DNA of 64,000 bases from Rufibacter immobilis (GTDB lineage Bacteria > Bacteroidota > Bacteroidia > Cytophagales > Hymenobacteraceae). Shown piece after piece: positions 34,498 to 42,853 of this stretch. A program made the position numbers and the translations under genes. How positions within the stretch are numbered: position 1 is the first letter of the stretch; every line of letters begins with the position of its first letter. The stretch lies in NCBI RefSeq assembly GCF_003721565.1, contig NZ_RJJE01000009.1:248001-312000 (forward strand). Direction: 5' to 3'. The notes under the pieces were generated by a model. It was not told where the DNA came from, ran no database searches, and saw only the letters and a list, made by a program, of their open reading frames with translations.

Positions 34498-35481
34498 CTA
34501 GGAGTCAATCCACTTGAATTTGTACTGCAGTTCTGGTACGCGCAGACGGTCTGCCACGCGGCGCAGGCGGTTGGGCAGGGCCATTAAATAGTCGCGGGCG
34601 CGCTCGCCGGCTTCATTAAGACCGGTCATGCTGGAGATTTTCCACTCCCTGATGAGGGTTTCCATGATCTCCACGTAATCTGAGGAGGTATAGACACCAA
34701 TACGCTGGGCGGCATCTGTGAAGTGGCCGAAGGTCTGCCCCTGGTCAATGCCCAGTTCGCGCAGGTAGTGCGCCGGCATCACAATCTTCTTGCGCATCAT
34801 GTCTTCAAAGGCGATCATCATCTCAGAGGGGTCTACCTCAAAGATTTTTTTCACGAAGGTTTTGTACGCCTTGGCGTGACGTCCTTCATCGGCGGCAATA
34901 AAGTTACAGATACGGGACAAGGTGGTCTCTCCGGCTTTCTTGGCCAAAGCGCCCACACGGCGGTGCGACACGTTGGTAGCCGTTTCCTGGAAAGAAGTAT
35001 ACACGAAGCTACGGTACGGGTCGTCATCAGTCTGGATGTCCATGCCGTCGGCGATGAGGTACTGGGTGGAAGCTTCCATCTGGCGCATGTCAATGCGGCC
35101 GGTCAGGTACAGATAGCGGTTGAGCAGGTCGCCGTGGCGGTTTTCCTCAGAGGTCCAGCCGCGGTTCCATTTCATCCAGGAAGAATCAGGGTTACGGTTC
35201 ACATCTTTGATGCTCATGATCCAGCTCTCATAGGTAGGCAGGGCCTCCTCGGTGATGGTGTCACCAATAAGAACCGCCAACAGGTCATAAGACAATTCAC
35301 GGGCACGCTCTTTCAGCTCCCGGATCTCATCAAAGAACGAATCCAAACGGGCATCTGGCAGAAAGTCGGCAGGTTGCCAGCTATCCTCCACAGATTTAAG
35401 GAACTCCGGCAGGGCTGTGTCCAGGAAGTTCTCTAAGTATTTCATCACCTCCGTACGGGTGGCTATGGCCTTTTCTAACAT
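34498..35481 (-). CDS. Acyl-ACP desaturase (soluble di-iron type)
   Basis: A 327-residue soluble desaturase related to plant stearoyl-ACP and mycobacterial DesA enzymes. The di-iron ligands lie in TSEENRHG (E-x-x-H) near residue 110 and ADEGRHAKAYKTF near residue 195. It would introduce a cis double bond into acyl-ACP, adjusting membrane fluidity, with electrons from a ferredoxin. The enzyme is complete. It is transcribed divergently from the glycan locus. Confidence 0.9.
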   Translation of the reverse strand: MLEKAIATRTEVMKYLENFLDTALPEFLKSVEDSWQPADFLPDARLDSFFDEIRELKERARELSYDLLAVLIGDTITEEALPTYESWIMSIKDVNRNPDSSWMKWNRGWTSEENRHGDLLNRYLYLTGRIDMRQMEASTQYLIADGMDIQTDDDPYRSFVYTSFQETATNVSHRRVGALAKKAGETTLSRICNFIAADEGRHAKAYKTFVKKIFEVDPSEMMIAFEDMMRKKIVMPAHYLRELGIDQGQTFGHFTDAAQRIGVYTSSDYVEIMETLIREWKISSMTGLNEAGERARDYLMALPNRLRRVADRLRVPELQYKFKWIDS

Positions 35482-35666
35482 AAGTTCTTTTAGATATGGA
35501 AGAGCAAATATATCACATTTAAAACAGAAAGCCCGGCACCCGCTCGTTTCCTCTAAAACTAGCCGCCGCAGACCTTCCCCCGGATACTTCTCAACTAGGT
35601 ACTACGTAAAAAAGCAAGCGAGGGTGTCAGTATTTATCTGGGCGGGGAGAATTACCCTGCAATCTT

Positions 35667-35674
35667 TATCTTTG
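35667..35674 (+). promoter_or_regulatory. Possible -7 box upstream of the DMFase-like gene
   Basis: TATCTTTG, 85 bases before the ATG; the -33 element is unclear. Confidence 0.4.
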
Positions 35675-35758
35675 GGCAGAAGCTTTGCCCTACATGCCCC
35701 AGCCCAAGAAAATGCTCGCCTTCCTCTCCCTGCGTTCTAACCTCCGGCAACTGCACCC

Positions 35759-37222
35759 ATGACGTACCGGAGAGGAACCCGACTGCTCCAGCAGCTCAGG
35801 CCGCTGTTGCTGAAAGCCATTGGCCCCACCAAGCATTTTCTCCGCCTGCTTCTCCCTAAAAAGCCAGTTCCAATTGCCCTGGTCACCCCAGACATGCTCC
35901 CCCAGCCCCTGGAAGGATACACCGACAAACTTTTCTACACCCCAGGTGAGACGATTTCTTTCCACCTCAAAGCAGAATTGCCCCAGAACCACCTCCGGTT
36001 ACAGCGCAGCGTGGCCGATCAGGAATGGGAAGAGATCACGGAATACGTTTTCGGGGCGATTTCGCAAAAAGAGGCGCTAAACGAAACACAGGAAGGTTGC
36101 CACTGGACCATCGGGTGGCAGTACCCTTTGCCGACGACAGCGCTTCCCGGCTATTACCGGGCCTTGTTGACCAATCCCGCCCTGGAGAAAGCCGCCGAGA
36201 TCCATTTCCTGGTGGGCGCTTCCTCCCCCACCTCACAGGTAGCCGTACTGGCCCCCGTCACCACCTGGCTGGCCTACAATGCCTACGCCGGACAGTCTTT
36301 CTACCGCAACGCACTGGGCGAAGGCGAGGCTTCCTTTCTCTCTGCCCTTCGGCCGAACACCGCCCTCACGTACTCCTGCACGCATCCGCTCCAGCACAAC
36401 CTCCGCATTGAGGCCAACATTTTCCATTGGTTTTCGCGGCACTACCAGGCAGCCCTCTACCCCGATTATTATCTGGAAGCTCATCCGGAAATATTCCAGA
36501 AGCATCAGGTTATCGTATTAGCCTACCACGCTGAGTATTTCTCTGAGTGCATGTACACGGCCCTCCGAGACCTGGTCCGGAACCAGCAGAAATCACTGGT
36601 GGCTTTGGGCGGGAATCAGGTGTATTGGCAGGTGCGCTGGCATCAGAACTTCACCCAGCTGGAATGCCGCAAAAGCGGCTCTTTTTTCCAAAACGAAGCA
36701 AAACGGGGCAGCCTCTGGCGGCACACGCCACACCCCGAGGCACAGTTGCTGGGCGCTCAGTTCTCAGAAGCTGGCATGAACACCTACGCTCCTTATCAAG
36801 TGCTAATACCCCAACACTGGCTCCTGGCGGGAACGGGCTTGAAAGCCGATGATATGTTTGGGGAGCACGGCCTGGATAATTTGCCCATCTGCGGCGACGA
36901 AACCGATAAAACCACCTGGAGTTCTCCTCCCCACACCGTGGTGCTGGCCAAAGGCCTCAACAAAGCCAAATCAGAGCATCTTATCGACAGGTACACGGAA
37001 CATGACCCAGCCTGGAATGGCGCAGGCGGCGGCGAAATCACCTTCACAGAGCTGTCTGCGCAGCACGCAGTGCTCAACACCGGGTCTATCCAGAGCGGTT
37101 CGGGGCTGGGGACCGATAACGTGTTCACTAAAATCCTGGAGAACTTTATGCAGCGATATGCCCGTACTTCCAGCGGTGGTACCACCGGCGCAGAAACTGC
37201 AGCGGCACCTTCTGGCGGGTAA
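35759..37222 (+). CDS. N,N-dimethylformamidase beta-subunit-like domain protein
   Basis: A 487-residue protein. The central and C-terminal parts carry motifs of the DMFase large-subunit-like family: VLAPVTTWLAYNAYAGQSFY, VIVLAYHAEYFSECMYTALR and LVALGGNQVYWQVRW. The N-terminal ~110 residues (FYTPGETISFHLKAELP) look like a beta-sandwich. Such proteins occur beside polysaccharide genes in several phyla, but their substrate there is unknown. Two eroded palindrome copies lie in frame (about residues 96-110 and 304-316). The 3' end overlaps the glycosyltransferase gene on the opposite strand by 77 bases. Confidence 0.65.
   Translation: MTYRRGTRLLQQLRPLLLKAIGPTKHFLRLLLPKKPVPIALVTPDMLPQPLEGYTDKLFYTPGETISFHLKAELPQNHLRLQRSVADQEWEEITEYVFGAISQKEALNETQEGCHWTIGWQYPLPTTALPGYYRALLTNPALEKAAEIHFLVGASSPTSQVAVLAPVTTWLAYNAYAGQSFYRNALGEGEASFLSALRPNTALTYSCTHPLQHNLRIEANIFHWFSRHYQAALYPDYYLEAHPEIFQKHQVIVLAYHAEYFSECMYTALRDLVRNQQKSLVALGGNQVYWQVRWHQNFTQLECRKSGSFFQNEAKRGSLWRHTPHPEAQLLGAQFSEAGMNTYAPYQVLIPQHWLLAGTGLKADDMFGEHGLDNLPICGDETDKTTWSSPPHTVVLAKGLNKAKSEHLIDRYTEHDPAWNGAGGGEITFTELSAQHAVLNTGSIQSGSGLGTDNVFTKILENFMQRYARTSSGGTTGAETAAAPSGG
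36045..36086. repeat. Palindrome copy inside a coding sequence
   Basis: ACGTTTTCGGGGCGATTTC with AAAAAGAGGCGCTAAACGAA, translated in frame as YVFGAISQKEALNE in the DMFase-like protein. Confidence 0.6.
36669..36704. repeat. Second palindrome copy inside the same coding sequence
   Basis: AAAAGCGGCTCTTTTTTCC and AAAACGAAGCAAAACG closely match the eroded intergenic copy at 42855-42893. In frame it gives KSGSFFQNEAKRG. Confidence 0.45.
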
Positions 37223-38114
37223 GCACTTGCAGGATTCGGTAAACCGATGTCATACCCTGCTCCTGCTCCAGCACCTTCAAAAGCTCCGTAGCCTCTGAAT
37301 AATTAGCGGTGAAATAGGCGTGCCGCGCCTCGTACCTGATTCTGGCTTTCAGGGCCTCTTTCTCCAGCGGCGTCCTCACCAGCTTTTGGGCTTTCTGAAT
37401 CACCTTCACGGTAGAGGCCAGCTGCTTGTCGCCTTGCTGGTAAACCTTTCTGGAAAGCGAATGTGGGTGCATCCGGCGTTGGCAAAGCACTTCGTCCAGA
37501 AAATGATACTGCCAATGGCGGGCAGATCTTACCCAGAAATCGAAGTCCTCATAAGCCAAGTCTGGATCGTAGCCCTGCAACTCCTCCAGCACCCGGCGGC
37601 GCATCATCATGGTAGGCGGACAAATGAAATAACGGCCCAGCACCTCCGCGAAGACATCGCCGGTAGCGGGTTTTGGGCTTAGTTTTCCAGAACTAGCCCG
37701 TTTATAGAAAAAGCCCAGCGAAACGCCTTGTTCGTCTATCAGCTCAGCATCGGTGTAGACCACACCGTAGGAAGCAGGCAGTTGCAGAAAGGCTTCCACT
37801 TGCCGGGTCACGCGCTCCGGGTGCAGCACGTCATCGGTGGCGAAATCAATGATGAATTCCCCCTGGCTCAGTTGCAGGACTTCATTGAATGACGCGCAAT
37901 TGCCCTGGTTTTGGGCGTGCCGGATAAACTTGATCTGCGGATGCCGCTGCACGTACGTTTCTATGATGGACACACTCTGGTCTGTGCTGCAATCATCCAC
38001 CACCAGCACCTCCACATTAGGATAGGTTTGCGCCAGCACAGAATCCAGCGCCTCATGCAGAAATGGCGCGTGGTTATAACAGAGGCAGATAATGGAAACC
38101 AGCGGTGGGGTCAT
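37146..38114 (-). CDS. Family 2 glycosyltransferase
   Basis: A GT-A enzyme of 322 residues: PLVSIICLCYNHAPFLHEAL at the start, VLVVDDCSTDQS with the first Asp pair, IDFATDDVLHPERV as the DxD-like metal site and DFDFWVR in the acceptor region. ATG 38114 overlaps the flippase stop as ATGA, so the two are coupled. The long in-frame extension upstream overlaps the flippase and is not real. Its 3' end overlaps the DMFase-like gene on the other strand by 77 bases. It likely adds a sugar to the repeat unit exported by the flippase. Confidence 0.88.
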   Translation of the reverse strand: MTPPLVSIICLCYNHAPFLHEALDSVLAQTYPNVEVLVVDDCSTDQSVSIIETYVQRHPQIKFIRHAQNQGNCASFNEVLQLSQGEFIIDFATDDVLHPERVTRQVEAFLQLPASYGVVYTDAELIDEQGVSLGFFYKRASSGKLSPKPATGDVFAEVLGRYFICPPTMMMRRRVLEELQGYDPDLAYEDFDFWVRSARHWQYHFLDEVLCQRRMHPHSLSRKVYQQGDKQLASTVKVIQKAQKLVRTPLEKEALKARIRYEARHAYFTANYSEATELLKVLEQEQGMTSVYRILQVLTRQKVPLQFLRRWYHRWKYGHIAA

Positions 38115-39388
38115 GAGGCAGTGAAGTAAGACCGGAACAAGATCAGGTGAAACACCAGGTACAGCCCGTACCGCAGCGCATGGGCCATGGGCAATCCATC
38201 CAGCCCCAGCAGCGGCATAAGCCAGGCCACCAGAGCCACATACACAACACCAGAGACAAGCTGCGTGAGGATGTAGAGTTTCACCCGCGCCTGCACCGTC
38301 ACAATATAGGAAAGCACCCAAGCGGTCATCTTCAGGAAATCGCCTAGCAACTGGTAGTCCATGAGGTCACGGGCGGCCAGAAAATCGCGGTGAAACAGGA
38401 GCTGGATAAAGAAATCGCGCTGCCACCAGAACACCAGCAACGCCAAAGCCACCGCCGGTGACAGCAGGAAGAAAATGCTGCGCACGTATTCCCTTAACGC
38501 CTGCGGCTGGGGCAACAGAGACGCAATCTTAGGGTAATACACCATGCCCAAAACGGAGATGTACACCATGGTATAACTATCAGAAATCTTCACTGCTGAC
38601 TGCCACAGCCCCGTCTCCAGCACAGAAAACTCCCGGATGGCCATCTCACGCACCACAAAATCCACCAGCTTGGCTCCTACCAGCGTGGCCATGGCCATGA
38701 CTAGGTACTTGCCCAGGTCGTGCACCACCGTGGCGGGTAGTTTAAAGCGCCAGGTCGGGATCAGTCCTTTGTACAGCACCACGGCCAGTCCGGCCAGACC
38801 GCCAATGGCCTGCCCGGTCAGGTACAGCACCAACGCCAGTGGCAGGTCTAATCGGCCTACCGCCCACCAGGTGGCACTCACGCTCACCAAACTGCTGAGC
38901 AGGCTCAGCCACACGTACCAGTTTAAGGCCTGCCGCGCCAGCAGCAAAGAGAGCCAGAACAAATGCAGCAGCAACAGCACAAACAAACCCAGCAGAAGCC
39001 ACACCCGCACAGGGCCACCCTGAAACAGCAGCATCTCTCCAAAACGCTCTAAGAAAAAGCCCGGGAACAGCATCACGGCCACCGCGCCGCCTATAAACGT
39101 AAGCACATTGAGGAAAAAGCCCGCCCAGAAGTAGGCACGGTATTGCTGGCTCACGGGGGAAGGTTGCGCCAGGTGCCTGATAAGCCCTATATTGACGCCC
39201 CCGTTGGGAAGCTGGGTAAGCAAGGCGATGAGGTTCTGGAAATGCGCCAACAGCGTGATGCCCTGCGGCCCGTAGTACACCGCAAACAGCTTGTTCACCG
39301 CCAATCCGCTCACCGCCCGGGCCACCGTGGAGAGACCAGACCAGAGAGAGTTACCCAAAAATTGCCGCAAGTGCTGCTTTCGCGCCAT
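38111..39388 (-). CDS. O-antigen/polysaccharide flippase (Wzx family)
   Basis: A 425-residue polytopic membrane protein with about 12 predicted helices, opening with FLGNSLWSGLSTVARAVSGL and AVYYGPQGITLLAHFQNLIA, typical of O-antigen translocases (WzxE-like) in the MATE/MOP superfamily. It should flip lipid-linked oligosaccharide across the inner membrane. Linked to the following glycosyltransferase by an ATGA overlap and preceded by the FdtB-like aminotransferase gene. Confidence 0.88.
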   Translation of the reverse strand: MARKQHLRQFLGNSLWSGLSTVARAVSGLAVNKLFAVYYGPQGITLLAHFQNLIALLTQLPNGGVNIGLIRHLAQPSPVSQQYRAYFWAGFFLNVLTFIGGAVAVMLFPGFFLERFGEMLLFQGGPVRVWLLLGLFVLLLLHLFWLSLLLARQALNWYVWLSLLSSLVSVSATWWAVGRLDLPLALVLYLTGQAIGGLAGLAVVLYKGLIPTWRFKLPATVVHDLGKYLVMAMATLVGAKLVDFVVREMAIREFSVLETGLWQSAVKISDSYTMVYISVLGMVYYPKIASLLPQPQALREYVRSIFFLLSPAVALALLVFWWQRDFFIQLLFHRDFLAARDLMDYQLLGDFLKMTAWVLSYIVTVQARVKLYILTQLVSGVVYVALVAWLMPLLGLDGLPMAHALRYGLYLVFHLILFRSYFTAS

Positions 39389-39458
39389 GGTGCAAACTAC
39401 GAAGAAAATCCTGCAATAGAGCCCTAGGCAGGGGTATCCCCGCTTCTTTTCGCAAGCT

Positions 39459-39497
39459 GTTTTGAGCCTAATTCGGGAAAAAGAGCCGCTAAACGCA
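39459..39497. repeat. GCGTTTAGGGGC palindrome copy, left arm decayed
   Basis: GTTTTGAGCCTAATTCGGG with AAAAAGAGCCGCTAAACGC, between the flippase and aminotransferase genes. Confidence 0.65.
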
Positions 39498-39514
39498 TGC
39501 AGGGCAAGCAGAGT

Positions 39515-40621
39515 TCAGGAGAAGAACCTTTTGATTTGTTCCACTACATACGCCTGCTCGGGTTGAGTAAGATCGGGGAACAAAGGCAGGCTGAGGCTGG
39601 TGGCCGCCAACGCCTCGGCCACCGGCAAATCGCCTTTCTGGTAGCCCAGGTGCTGGTAGGCCGGTTGGAAATGGGGCGGCACCGGATAATGCACCAGCGT
39701 CTGCACGTTCTGCCGGGCCAGGTACTGTTGCAGGGCATCGCGGTGCCGCGTGCGCACCACGTACAGGTGGTACACGTGGCCCGTGGCCGATGAGGCAACT
39801 TTAGGCAACACCAAATCCCCTACTCCGTCCAGAAGCGCATGATACTGTCGGCCCAGCCGCTGCCGCTCAGCGTTCAGGGTCTCCAGGTGAAGGAGCTTCA
39901 CGTGCAGCACCGCGGCCTGAATAGAATCTAAGCGGGAGTTCACCCCTACCTGCGCGTATTGGTATCGTTTGGACTGCCCGTAGTTGTGGTACTGCCGCAG
40001 CCAAGTTGCCACTGCGGTATCTTGGGTAACCACCGCTCCGCCATCGCCAAGGGCTCCTAAGTTCTTGGTGGGATAAAAACTGAAGGCGTTGGCCGCCCCA
40101 AAAGTGCCTACCAATTGATCTTTGTAGCGCACGCCGTGGGCCTGGGCGCAGTCTTCCACCAGATGCAGGCCGTGTTCCTGGCAGAGTTGCAGCAAAGGGT
40201 CCAGCTCACAGCTTTGGCCGTAGAGGTGAATGGGCAACACGGCTCTGGTCTGGGGCGTGAGCTTTGGCGCCACCGTGGCGGCAGTGAGGTTATAGGACTG
40301 CGGGTCTGGTTCCGCGAACACCGGTTTCGCGCCTACCTGCTGCACCGCGTTGATGGTGGCAATGTACCCGTTGGACGGCACAATGACTTCATGACCAGGC
40401 CCTATGCCCAAGGCCTTCAGGCTGAGCACCAGCGCATCATAGCCATTGCCTACGCCAATCACTTCGGGGCCACCCAGGTACTGCCCGAACGCCTGTTCAA
40501 ATCGGCTAACGGTTGGCCCCAGAATGAACTGTTTATTGCGCCATTCCTGCACCAACGCTGCCTCTACCTGTGCCTCCAGCCCAAGGGGAAAATCTCTGAA
40601 TGTGAAGAAAGGAACGTGCAT
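39515..40621 (-). CDS. DegT/DnrJ/EryC1/StrS sugar aminotransferase (FdtB-like)
   Basis: A PLP enzyme of 368 residues that aminates a keto-sugar nucleotide. PLP lysine in FSFYPTKNLGALGDGGAVVT, and EDCAQAHGVRYKD, VGVNSRLDSIQAAVL are family hallmarks. Combined with the FdtA-like cupin upstream, it fits the 3-amino-3,6-dideoxyhexose (Fuc3N or Qui3N) branch of dTDP-sugar synthesis. ATG 40621 (MHVPFFTF) is preferred over ATG 40636. rmlA and rmlB are not in the window. Confidence 0.88.
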   Translation of the reverse strand: MHVPFFTFRDFPLGLEAQVEAALVQEWRNKQFILGPTVSRFEQAFGQYLGGPEVIGVGNGYDALVLSLKALGIGPGHEVIVPSNGYIATINAVQQVGAKPVFAEPDPQSYNLTAATVAPKLTPQTRAVLPIHLYGQSCELDPLLQLCQEHGLHLVEDCAQAHGVRYKDQLVGTFGAANAFSFYPTKNLGALGDGGAVVTQDTAVATWLRQYHNYGQSKRYQYAQVGVNSRLDSIQAAVLHVKLLHLETLNAERQRLGRQYHALLDGVGDLVLPKVASSATGHVYHLYVVRTRHRDALQQYLARQNVQTLVHYPVPPHFQPAYQHLGYQKGDLPVAEALAATSLSLPLFPDLTQPEQAYVVEQIKRFFS

Positions 40622-40675
40622 AAGCCTTGAACGCATAAACCAACAGATAACGGAGCAGCAAGTTAAACCCTAATT

Positions 40676-40715
40676 TGCGTTTAGGGGCGCTTTTTTCAAA
40701 ATCAGCGCTAAACTG
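40676..40715. repeat. Palindrome copy supplying a stop codon
   Basis: TTGCGTTTAGGGGCGCTTTT with AAAATCAGCGCTAAACTGA. The TAG stop of the acyltransferase-like gene (complement of 40708-40710) is the TAG of the GTTTAG word in the right arm. Confidence 0.75.
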
Positions 40716-41718
40716 AGGTGGTCTTCGGTGGTGCATCTTCTTCGGCACTACGCACAAAGGTAGGTTTAAGGGATTCTACCCCGCCCAGGCGCTCCTTGAA
40801 CGTGAACAGCCCGGCATACTCAGCCTCGTCCTCCTGCACCGGCGCCGACACCCCCAAATCCAACATTGGAATCTGGCGCTGCTGGCAAAACTGGTACAGC
40901 CCGGCGTTCAGCAACACACTGGGGCTATAGGCATTGAACCGCCTCGGGCTGGCCGGGTAAAGATGGTTCAGGATGTGGTTGCTCACCAGCACCGCCACGC
41001 CCACGGCCGCCAGTTCCCCTTCCCTCCGGACGGTGAACAGGAAATAGCGCTCCGGGAACAGCTCAAAATAGCGGGTCAGTTGGGGCAAGGACAAAGAAAG
41101 CGGCTTCTGCTTCTCTTCACGGCACTGTTTCAGGAATGCATAGGCTTCGGGGAGTTCCGCCAGGGTTTCCTGCTGGAAGGTAAAGCCAGCTTGTTGGCAT
41201 TTCATCAGCCGTCTTTTGATAGAAGGATGCGCCTGGGCGGCAAAGGGCACCGCTGAGACCGGGACATGGTGGTTACGCTGGTCGTACCGCGTGGTATACC
41301 CGAAGGCAGGCAGCGTAGCGCGGAGTAATTGGTTCGTCTGGGGGGCATACGCATCTGGGCACTGGAGCCATTTCACTTCCCTTAGCCCTTTGTGCCGCAG
41401 CTGTTGGTGAAGATTCTGGAGAAAGTGATGGACTGCCTCTTCGGGAACGGTGAGGTTCAGCTGTACGCCCCCAAAAGGCGCGCGCCAGGGCGAAAAGACA
41501 TTACGTTCCTCCTGGAAAAAATGCGCCACGCCGTCTACCAAACCAGTGCGCCGGTTCACCAGCACGAACATCTGCCAATCAGGGCCGGCCTGCAAGGCTA
41601 CGTGCGCGGGCTGGAGAAACAGGAACACATCAAAGGAGAAAGGCGGCAGGGCCTGCCGCTCCGCCGGGGTGGTGAGGCAGCGTAGCTCATAGCCTGATTC
41701 TGTTTCCCAACCCGCCAT
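40708..41718 (-). CDS. GNAT/FemAB-type acyltransferase-like protein
   Basis: 336 residues with two tandem GNAT-like halves: an N-terminal half (DWQMFVLVNRRTGLVDGV) and a C-terminal half with YFLFTVRREGELAAVGVAV and YSPSVLLNAGLYQFCQQRQI, as in FemAB-like and BioF2 acetyltransferases. It lies between the FdtA-like and FdtB-like genes, where an N-acyltransferase acting on the new amino sugar would be expected. That role is inferred from position. The final stop codon is provided by a palindrome copy. Confidence 0.68.
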   Translation of the reverse strand: MAGWETESGYELRCLTTPAERQALPPFSFDVFLFLQPAHVALQAGPDWQMFVLVNRRTGLVDGVAHFFQEERNVFSPWRAPFGGVQLNLTVPEEAVHHFLQNLHQQLRHKGLREVKWLQCPDAYAPQTNQLLRATLPAFGYTTRYDQRNHHVPVSAVPFAAQAHPSIKRRLMKCQQAGFTFQQETLAELPEAYAFLKQCREEKQKPLSLSLPQLTRYFELFPERYFLFTVRREGELAAVGVAVLVSNHILNHLYPASPRRFNAYSPSVLLNAGLYQFCQQRQIPMLDLGVSAPVQEDEAEYAGLFTFKERLGGVESLKPTFVRSAEEDAPPKTTSV

Positions 41719-41722
41719 GTTG

Positions 41723-42124
41723 TTAGTTTATCTCGTTTTGGAAGACGGCATGCTCCCGGATGTAATCGGCTTCATTGAACACCGTGGAGGTCATGCAGCA
41801 GAGCACGGCGTTCGCCGAGGGATGGACCGTAATCCAGCAAAGCGGCGGAATGTACAGGCTCTGCGTGGGGCCGGTCAGTTCAAAGGTCTTTCGCCCTTGG
41901 GCGGTTTGCGTCTCTACCCGAACCGTGCCCTGTACCACCACCAACAACTCCTGTGTGGTGCGGTGCGCGTGCCCACCCCGCTGGGTCCCCTGGGCAGAGG
42001 CAAAAACCCAGAAAACCCGCTGCACGGCAAACGGCAGCCCCGTAGTATCTTGGGTAGAGACAAGGGTACCGGCGGCATCGGGCAAGTGCCGCAACGGGAG
42101 CAACTGAGGTTCTGGGGTCGTCAT
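41723..42124 (-). CDS. FdtA/QdtA-type sugar 3,4-ketoisomerase (cupin)
   Basis: A 133-residue single cupin. QRVFWVFASAQGTQRGGHAH contains the RGGHAH motif conserved in dTDP-6-deoxy-hex-4-ulose 3,4-ketoisomerases, and SLYIPPLCWITVH closes the barrel. It would convert dTDP-4-keto-6-deoxyglucose to the 3-keto form used by the aminotransferase. First gene of the minus-strand glycan run; four bases separate it from the acyltransferase-like gene. Confidence 0.88.
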   Translation of the reverse strand: MTTPEPQLLPLRHLPDAAGTLVSTQDTTGLPFAVQRVFWVFASAQGTQRGGHAHRTTQELLVVVQGTVRVETQTAQGRKTFELTGPTQSLYIPPLCWITVHPSANAVLCCMTSTVFNEADYIREHAVFQNEIN

Positions 42125-42175
42125 TACCGGCGAAGGTACGCAAACGCAGTGAATTCCGTTTTCTCCGCAGATGGT

Positions 42176-42213
42176 ACGTTTAGCGGCTCTTTTTCCGGAA
42201 TTTGGCTTAAACC
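42176..42213. repeat. Degenerate palindrome copy in a divergent promoter gap
   Basis: ACGTTTAGCGGCTCTTTTTCC with GGAATTTGGCTTAAACC. One of the few copies lying between two gene starts rather than after a stop. Confidence 0.65.
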
Positions 42214-42242
42214 AGCACCAGTGGCTATTCTAAACAGTTTCG

Positions 42243-42250
42243 TACTTTTG
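42243..42250 (+). promoter_or_regulatory. Possible -7 box of yigZ
   Basis: TACTTTTG ends six bases before the yigZ ATG, so the transcript would have almost no leader. The -33 element is not seen. Confidence 0.4.
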
Positions 42251-42256
42251 CCTTCC

Positions 42257-42853
42257 ATGAGGGAGGACACCTACCGCACCATAGCCGCACCCGTGGAGGG
42301 GTTGTACAAAGAGAAGGGCAGCAAGTTCATTTCCAAGGCATACCCCGTACGCTCTGAGGAGGAGATCAAGGAGATTCTGCAGGCCCTCCGGAAAGAGTAT
42401 TTTGACGCCCGCCACCACTGCTACGCCTACCTGCTGGGTGCCGACCGGGCCACTTATAGAGCCAATGATGACGGCGAACCCAACCACTCGGCCGGAGATC
42501 CTATTCTGGGGCAGATCAGGTCCCTGGGCCTCAGCAACGTGCTGGTGGTGGTGATTCGGTACTTCGGGGGCGTGAAGCTGGGCGTGGGCGGGCTCATCCA
42601 TGCCTACAAAACCGCCACCACTGAGGCCCTGGAACAAGCCCAGGTGGAAGAACGCCACGAGACTACCTTGCTTACGGTGCACTTCGGCTACGAGCAGATG
42701 AACGAGGTCATGAAAGTTGTGAAAGACCTGGACCTGCCCGTGCGCCAGCAGGATTTCAACCTGGCGTGCCGCCTCACGGTGGAGGTGCGCACCAGCCTGG
42801 CCCCACAGGCCGAGGTTATGTTCCAGAAAGCGGGTGCCGCGCTGGAGGCGTAG
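42257..42853 (+). CDS. yigZ: IMPACT family protein YigZ
   Basis: A 198-residue YigZ/IMPACT protein: GLYKEKGSKFISKAYPV, ARHHCYAYLLG, NDDGEPNHSAGDPILGQI and VVVIRYFGGVKLGVGGLIHA are the family signature. The C-terminal part is a DUF1949 ferredoxin-like domain. Members relate to the yeast translation regulator YIH1; the bacterial role is uncertain. ATG 42257 is chosen; the frame is open 540 bases upstream but over the antisense of the cupin gene. A palindrome begins directly at the stop codon. Confidence 0.92.
   Translation: MREDTYRTIAAPVEGLYKEKGSKFISKAYPVRSEEEIKEILQALRKEYFDARHHCYAYLLGADRATYRANDDGEPNHSAGDPILGQIRSLGLSNVLVVVIRYFGGVKLGVGGLIHAYKTATTEALEQAQVEERHETTLLTVHFGYEQMNEVMKVVKDLDLPVRQQDFNLACRLTVEVRTSLAPQAEVMFQKAGAALEA

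Noticed and set aside
41717-42256. Upstream extension of yigZ by 180 codons
   Set aside because: The extension is the complement of the FdtA-like cupin gene and a palindrome; the conserved protein starts at 42257.
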